DNA of 64,000 nucleotides, taken from assembly GCA_004194705.1 (NCBI GenBank), contig SADC01000464.1, positions 58,444-122,443 of the forward strand, written 5' to 3'. Below the pieces are notes generated by a model, which had not been told where the DNA came from, searched no databases, and was given only the letters and a program-made list of their open reading frames with translations. Shown here piece after piece: positions 58,677 through 64,000 of the stretch. Position numbers and translations under genes: made by a program. This DNA comes from Ditylenchus dipsaci (Eukaryota > Nematoda > Chromadorea > Rhabditida > Anguinidae). Every line of letters begins with the position of its first letter. The stretch's first letter is position 1.

Positions 58677-59224
58677 TAGTATTAAGCTGCATGTTTGTTT
58701 GTGGATAATTGACGTTTTTTATTTTTTTCAGACTGTTTTGTTTGGTTTTTTGGTCAATTTTTTTTAAATTGAAGATTGGAATCTCAGGAGTAGAGTGGTT
58801 GTTTAGGATTTTGGTTTCGAGATTTTTTCGGTTTTGATTTTCTAGTTTTAGAGAGCACATTGTCGATTTTTGTTTGAGAGTCAAAAATCTCGGAGCCAAA
58901 TGTGTTAAATCGAAGTCGTGTGATACATTTTGTAACGCTGGATCTCAGCTTTCGTTAAAAAAAACAGATTGGCGAGAAATGACCACTTTAAAAAGGAGAT
59001 ATTGACTCTTTTAGGGAGGTGCTCACATGGAGGAATTTTGAAATTGGCGCCTTATTTGAACTCAAATGTTTTTTGTTTTTTTGTCTCGAGAAAGAAAGTT
59101 ATTTGTATAAAGTTTACGAGCTGTTTTTATATTGTGTTTGTTTTTTGTCTACAGTTGAAACTCGATTTAACGAAATTCAAGCGACCGGCCAAGTTACCGT
59201 GTTCGAAACCAGTCTTGGTCGCGA

Positions 59225-59600
59225 CTGGATTTTACTAACCGCCACATCCACCATCAACCGGTTGATTGATTTCGGTCGATCAACCGGTTGATTGGCAATT
59301 TTCGGCAATCAACCGCCACATCAACCATCCACCGGTTGATTGTTGCTGGTTAATCACCGGTTGATCAAATGGTCAGTTAGTAGATTTATTTTGGTGAAAT
59401 TTTCGGTTTTTTCCACGGTTGATAGAAATTTTGGGTAATCAACCGTCACATCCACCATCAACCGGTTTTGATTGTTTGCTGGTTGATCAACCGGTTGGTT
59501 GGGATTTTCGCTCATCAACCGCCACATCAACCATCCACCGGTTGATTGATTTTCGGTTGATCAAACCGGTTGAGAAAAATGATCTACCGGTGGCCCACCG
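59225..59600. repeat. CAACCGGTTGATTG repeat block
   Basis: Repeated palindromic CAACCGGTTGAT separated by CCACATCCACCAT, in both orientations. The preceding CTACAGTTGAAACTCGATTT at 59151 looks like a pogo-type end. No gene. Confidence 0.7.
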
Positions 59601-59629
59601 TCTTTTAAGTTTATGGTTGATTACTGTCG

Positions 59630-60162
59630 ACAGAGCAAGAAAAACTGCACCAGACAGTGCTTCAAAGTAGCCTGCAACCAAGCTTTTTGAGTGTCTAGCA
59701 AAGGTTCAAAAGTAAATCCCAAATGCATCTTGACCTGAAACTTCGATTTCGCTACATAAATCTGAAATTCTGACACCTGATTCGTGTTCAGTATGTAGAT
59801 TTACTTCAAAAAAAATGTCAATTAATTATCACAATCATCGTCAAATGTTCAATTCCGCTCGAGACAAAATTATTTAAATTCAAAATTTTTTCAAATTTCA
59901 AATAATTTTTGTCTCGAGCGGAATTGAACATTTAAACGGTGATTGTGATAATCAATTGACAGTTTTTAAGTAAATCGACCATGCTGAACTCGAATCAAGT
60001 GGTCGAATTTCAGATTTATGTAGCAAAATTGAAGTTTCAGGTCAAGATGCCTTTTGGAATATACTTTGAACCTTTGCTAAACACTCGAAAAGCTTGATTG
60101 CAGGCTACTTTGAAGCACTGTCTGGTGCAGTTTTTCTTGCTCTGTCGAACAGTATCAACCAT
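59630..60162. repeat. 530-bp palindrome, CCGCTCGAGACAAA centre
   Basis: Arms share AGAAAAACTGCACCAGACAG, CTTTGAACC or its complement, ATAAATCTGAAATTC, and AATTCCGCTCGAGAC near the centre (59865-59925). Similar centres occur at 60960-61030 and near 16100. Confidence 0.85.
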
Positions 60163-60775
60163 AAACTTAAAAACGGCGTTTCCACATTTATTTGTATATA
60201 TTTTTGTATGAACATCGTTTTTGAAAAAAAAACACAATGGTTTCTGTGAGCAAAAAATTATCATATGATTGTCATAAATACCTCCACAATATGTCATTTG
60301 AAAGCTCGCAATCTGCGCTTTCTTTTGCACATAAAATATAAAAAATATATAAAAGACATTGATGGTTCACAAAGGCCGCTGACCACCGTAGAGTTACTTT
60401 TTTCCAATTTTTTTTTCACCATCGTGCTCAGCGTGAAATTCTGCACAAGGACATACATCAGGACGTACAGCCGTTCCCGTGTTAAATAAAAAATTTTGGA
60501 TTTTTCGAAAAATGATCGGTGAAATCGGAATCCTTGTGATATTTTTTGATATTTTTTTTGGATAATATTTTTTGCCATATAATTCTCTTTTTAGCCATAA
60601 AATAGTTTTTTTGCCGTAGATTTTGGATGGTCATAGAATTCTTATTTTTGGTCAAAACAGAAATGTCAGAGCTTAAAAAAATGAAGGTAAAAAAAGTGTC
60701 GGACCCTAGGTGGAACGAACTTCCAACCCTAAATATTCGATTATATCGAGTTCGTTAAATCGAGTTGAACACTCC
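60163..60775. other. Foldback end and pogo-like half element
   Basis: 60420-60487 is a right end of the CACGGGAA type (GCTCAGCGTGAAATTCTGC ... CCGTTCCCGTGTTAAA) without its partner. 60655-60775 holds GTCGGACCCTAGG and TATATCGAGTTCGTTAAATC, half of a pogo-like MITE. No gene. Confidence 0.5.
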
Positions 60776-60894
60776 GCCTCCCAAGCGTAGTAATTGCCGA
60801 ATCGACTCAGAATTTTCTCGCTGAACAGTGCAAAAAATTTGAAAAAAAAGTTGGTATGAGATGGTGAAAACCCTCCTGACAGTATGCTGTTTTG

Positions 60895-61128
60895 GTCACT
60901 GTTCAGCGTAGTCGATTTGCATGTAAAGCTGCTCTGAAGTTGAAAAGTTACTGTCAAATTCGGAATTCCGCTCAAGACAAAAAATTTGAATTAAAAATTT
61001 GAATATTTTTTTGTCTTGAGCGGAATTCGGAATTTGACAGTGACTTTTCAACTTCAAGAGCAGCTTTACATGCAAATCGACTACGCTAAACACGAATTCG
61101 GTGTCAGAATTGAAGTTTTTCAAGCGGG
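60895..61128. repeat. Palindrome, CCGCTCAAGACAAA centre
   Basis: CGTAGTCGATTTGCATGTAA and its complement at 61065-61085; TTCCGCTCAAGACAAA centre near 60966-61025. Confidence 0.85.
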
Positions 61129-61329
61129 AATAAAGTTATAAGAAAAGTGCGCTACAAACTTATATCTTGATTTTGCATAATTTGTCTCATTTTATGATAA
61201 ATTATTGCTGTTTTAGTGCCAAAATAACCGCAAGATTTTGTTCTTTCATTTTCTATTGGAATTGAAATTCTTAGTCGATTCGGGCATTACTGCGCTTGGA
61301 GGCGGAGTGTTAACTGTATAGGTATGTCA

Positions 61330-61506
61330 GAAGGCAAGTAGCTGTGTTAATATAGAAAGTGGTGTGTGAGGGCCCACCAGGAGAGTGGATGAGAGAGTCA
61401 GGATAAGGGTAGGTATGCCAGGAGAGGTTGTAGGGTTAACATGAGAGTTGGTGGGGATACCATGAGAGTGTTTAGGGTACCAGGAGGGTGGGTAGGGTAC
61501 CATGAT
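61330..61506. repeat. GGGTACCANGAGAGTGGGT minisatellite, left part
   Basis: Units of roughly 20-25 bp with GGTACCATGAGAGTG. The array continues at 62224-62360 beyond an inserted element, so it was one array before the insertion. Confidence 0.75.
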
Positions 61507-62215
61507 CATAGCTGCACGAGCGCCAGCGCCGGCGCTTTTTCCGGCGCTGGCGCGAATATTTTGACTAGGCCGGCGCTGGCGTGAAATGGTGAATAGACGG
61601 CGCTGGCACGGTGCGCAATTTTCACGAATTGCTAAATTGTCGCTTTTTTGTTTGTATTAGTCATTGTTGTTGTAAAACCAGTTCATGCTAATCCTTTTAC
61701 TTTATAAACTTTCTTCAAAAATTTCCTAGTGGTGTTACTTGAATATGCAACAATACGTGTTTCGTTCAATAAGTCCTTCAAGACATCGTTTTTGTTTTTT
61801 TCATTCCCTTGGCTATTTTTCTGGCCTTCTACTTTTGAATTAGCATTTCAAGGTACTCGTCAACAATTTGTTGGGCTCGGCATCATCATCATCAAAAAAG
61901 CTCTCCTATTGCATCTGATGTTTGATCGGCTACTATCACTATCCCATGTTGGGGTATACAATTCTGCCCTGATAAATATTTGATATGGAATAAAAAATGT
62001 TGAAAATTATGTCAATAATTTGTAGAAAAGCCGCTTTTGAGCGCGCCGCGCTTTTTACGGCGCAGCAAAATCGCGCCGGCGCTGGCGGCCGGCGCGATTT
62101 TTTCATTTGGCTGCTCTGGCGCCGGCGCTGGCGCTTTTTCCGGCGCTGGCGCTCAATTTTTGAAAATTTGCCGGCGCCGGCGCTGGCGCTATTTTTTGGA
62201 CAGCGTGCAGCTATG
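61507..62215. mobile_element. hAT-like MITE with GCCGGCGCTGGCGC arrays
   Basis: Ends CATAGCTGCACG and CGTGCAGCTATG are flanked by a perfect 8-bp duplication ACCATGAT (61499-61506 and 62216-62223), pointing to a hAT-type transposase. Subterminal DNA on both sides is a GC-rich array of GGCGCTGGCGCC-type units facing an AT-rich middle (61620-62030) with no recognised protein. Confidence 0.85.
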
Positions 62216-62223
62216 ACCATGAT

Positions 62224-62360
62224 AGTGAGTGAGGGTACCTGTAGAGTAGGTGGGGTACCAGAAGAGTGGGTGAGTGTACCTGCATCGTAAGTAGGGTACG
62301 CTCTAGGCAGATGTGCCCAGAGGTGTAGGCCTGGGTATGTATGCTTAGCGACGTGAGTAG
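62224..62360. repeat. GGGTACCANGAGAGTGGGT minisatellite, right part
   Basis: Continuation of the 61330-61506 array after the 709-bp insertion. Confidence 0.7.
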
Positions 62361-62699
62361 GGGTACGGGAAGTGGGTAAGACTAGCTAAGTATAGATTCG
62401 TAAAAGGCATCTTTGTGGGCGATGGTTGGCGATTGAAGCGCTTTTGTCTGGTTTATTGGTAATTTTTTTTTAAATTAAAGCTGAGGATCTCAGGAGTCGA
62501 ATAACCATTTTGGATTTTAGATTGATATTTTTTTAATTTAATTCTTCGGGTTTTAGTGAGCAAATAGTCGTTGTCAAAACTTCAAATTTTTAGATTTGCA
62601 AAAAGTGTGAGATTTTTCAAGGGATGTAGTGGGCGATGGTTTGGCCTGTCCTATAAAAGATATGCTTGAGGATTTATTAAATTTGTCATTTTATGCAAA

Positions 62700-62770
62700 A
62701 AACTATACACCGTGTTGGTATCGAACTCGATCATCATCGGCTACATCAGCACATTACCACTGCGCTAACC
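62700..62770 (-). pseudogene. tRNA-like sequence with Pol III terminator
   Basis: On minus: GTTAGCGCAGTGGTAAT with a pairing D-stem (GCGC/GTGC), a near B-box (AGTTCGATACC), and TTTTTT shortly after CACGGTGTATAG. The anticodon stem does not form, so it is more likely a tRNA-derived repeat than a working tRNA. Confidence 0.45.
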
Positions 62771-62989
62771 ATGTTTAATAGACTGATAACGTGTTTTCCA
62801 TTAGTTATTGCTCTTACAGAATAACAAATTTGCATTTAAAAATAATTCTCGTTTTGAATATGGCTTGGTCCCGCTTTTGCAAATTTGAAATTGACCGTGT
62901 AACGCGCTGGTAATGCCCCCTTTAATTTTGACAGTGATTGTGATAATCAAAAGACAGTTTTCTCAAGTACAGCCGTTCCGTGTTAAGGC

Positions 62990-63650
62990 TCAAATTGTTT
63001 TACCCGCCAATTAATTTTTTACCCCTCCAAATTTGAATTTTGAGCAAAATACTCATTTACCCGTCAAATTATTCATTTACCTCACCAAATTCAAATTTTG
63101 GTTAAATATTGCAGTAAATTTTGGGAATTCGAAATTACAGTTAAAATAACTTGGATCACCCAAATCCCACCCCGGAATGGCCAGAAGCCCTGAAAGTTGG
63201 TTTTTTGGGGGTTTACTAAAAGGGGAGTAAACTTTTGGTAAAAATTCGATTGAGCGGATCAGAATCAGCAGTCGATGGGCTAAATCACTAAAAATTCCAC
63301 CCTGAACCATTCTCAACCATCTTAAATGACCCTCACACCATCCGAACCACTAGCTAAATCCACTGAATCAGTGCTTAGGATGGTTTAAGAGGTTGAGAAT
63401 AGCTCATGCGGAATTTTCAGCGATTTAGCCATCAGACTGGACTTCTGATCGCTCAAATCGAATTTTCGGAAAAAGTTTACTCCCCCTTTTAGTAACCCCA
63501 CAAAAACCACCTTTGGGGACTTCTGGCCTTCCGGGGTGGGATTCTGGGCAATCCAAGTCATTTTTAACTATTAAAATTTGAATCCCCGCAAAATTCACTG
63601 CAATATTTGACTAAAAATTCAAATTTGGTGGGATTTGATTGAATTGTTTG
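62990..63650. repeat. Foldback, CCCGTCAAATT family, copy 3
   Basis: Degenerate relative of 26143-26850: ATTTACCCGTCAAATTATTC, TTTTGGGAATTCGAAATT and CCCACCCCGGAATGGCCA on the left, complements on the right, GATTGAGCGGATCAGA inside. The right end is truncated. Confidence 0.75.
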
Positions 63651-63779
63651 GATTTTGGTTTCGAGATTTTTTCGGTTTCAATTTTTCGAGTTTTGGAGAA
63701 CAAATTGTGTTTTTTTTTTGTTCAGGAGGTCAAAATTTAGGAGCTAAAGTGTGTTAAACTGAAATGTCGGGTGCAGGAT

Positions 63780-64000
63780 CAAATGGGAAAAAACCTTTTT
63801 CTTGCCGTAAAAATACTTTTTTTTTTGCCCAAAAAGACTTTTTTCTGCCGCAACTTTTTAAAATTATTTTACCGCTGATTTACCTGTTTTGCACTTTTCT
63901 GCCTGTTATCTGATGTTTTGACGGTTTTCCAGCGTTCATTATAAACACTATTTCTTCTCAAAGATAGTCTTTCGAACACAGAATAATATTCTGCTTACAT
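63780..64000. repeat. Inverted copy of the 1509-1885 repeat
   Basis: A short GCCGCAACTTTTT array then CTGCCTGTTATCTGATGTTT and CATTATAAACACTATTTCTT to the window edge; the complement of 1509-1660. Confidence 0.8.

Noticed and set aside
1..64000. LTR or LINE retrotransposons
   Set aside because: No reverse transcriptase motif (YxDD), integrase or long terminal direct repeats were found on either strand by eye.

Overview
This looks like a repeat-choked piece of a nematode nuclear genome. Coding DNA is split by very short introns (mostly 44-70 bp) ending in TTTCAG, TTTAG or CTAG, base composition is AT-rich, and the best-preserved host gene is a receptor guanylate cyclase with the layout of the large nematode gcy family (receptor domain, one membrane span, pseudokinase, cyclase). 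The nematode call is inference from gene family and intron style; no rRNA or species marker is present.

Layout. 1-1.9 kb: repeats. 1.9-5.9 kb: a long-terminal-inverted-repeat element whose interior carries decayed pieces of two host genes, chaperonin CCT6 (+) and proteasome beta-2 (-), a Pack-type (gene-capturing) transposon; a foldback element with two tRNA-like copies sits inside it. 7.1-10 kb: exon-like minus-strand segments I cannot identify. 10.7-13 kb: a decayed hAT transposase. 13-28.8 kb: nested inverted-repeat elements, including a FLYWCH zinc-finger gene and three decayed Mutator-like (MULE) copies whose terminal repeats are arrays of short tandem units. 28.9-38.5 kb (-): a 30-exon receptor guanylate cyclase. 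38.5-41.0 kb: the shared upstream region of two divergent genes, holding three MITEs. 41.0-46.0 kb (+): a complete 10-exon, 578-residue secreted type-B carboxylesterase. 46.5-53.9 kb (-): the C-terminal part of a paralogous esterase, convergent with the first and interrupted by a Tc1/mariner-type element and a large foldback. 54-64 kb: foldbacks, pogo-like and hAT-like MITEs, minisatellites and tRNA-like repeats, with no gene I can support.

The host genes are not an operon. The cyclase would act in sensory cGMP signalling and the two esterases are probably a local duplication; no common pathway is implied. Three one-base frame breaks in the cyclase and one in the second esterase all fall in short homopolymers, so the assembly may contain homopolymer errors; the first esterase reads through cleanly. 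The most unusual signals are the gene-capturing element, the MULEs with tandem-array termini, and two array-filled MITEs with perfect 8-bp target duplications.
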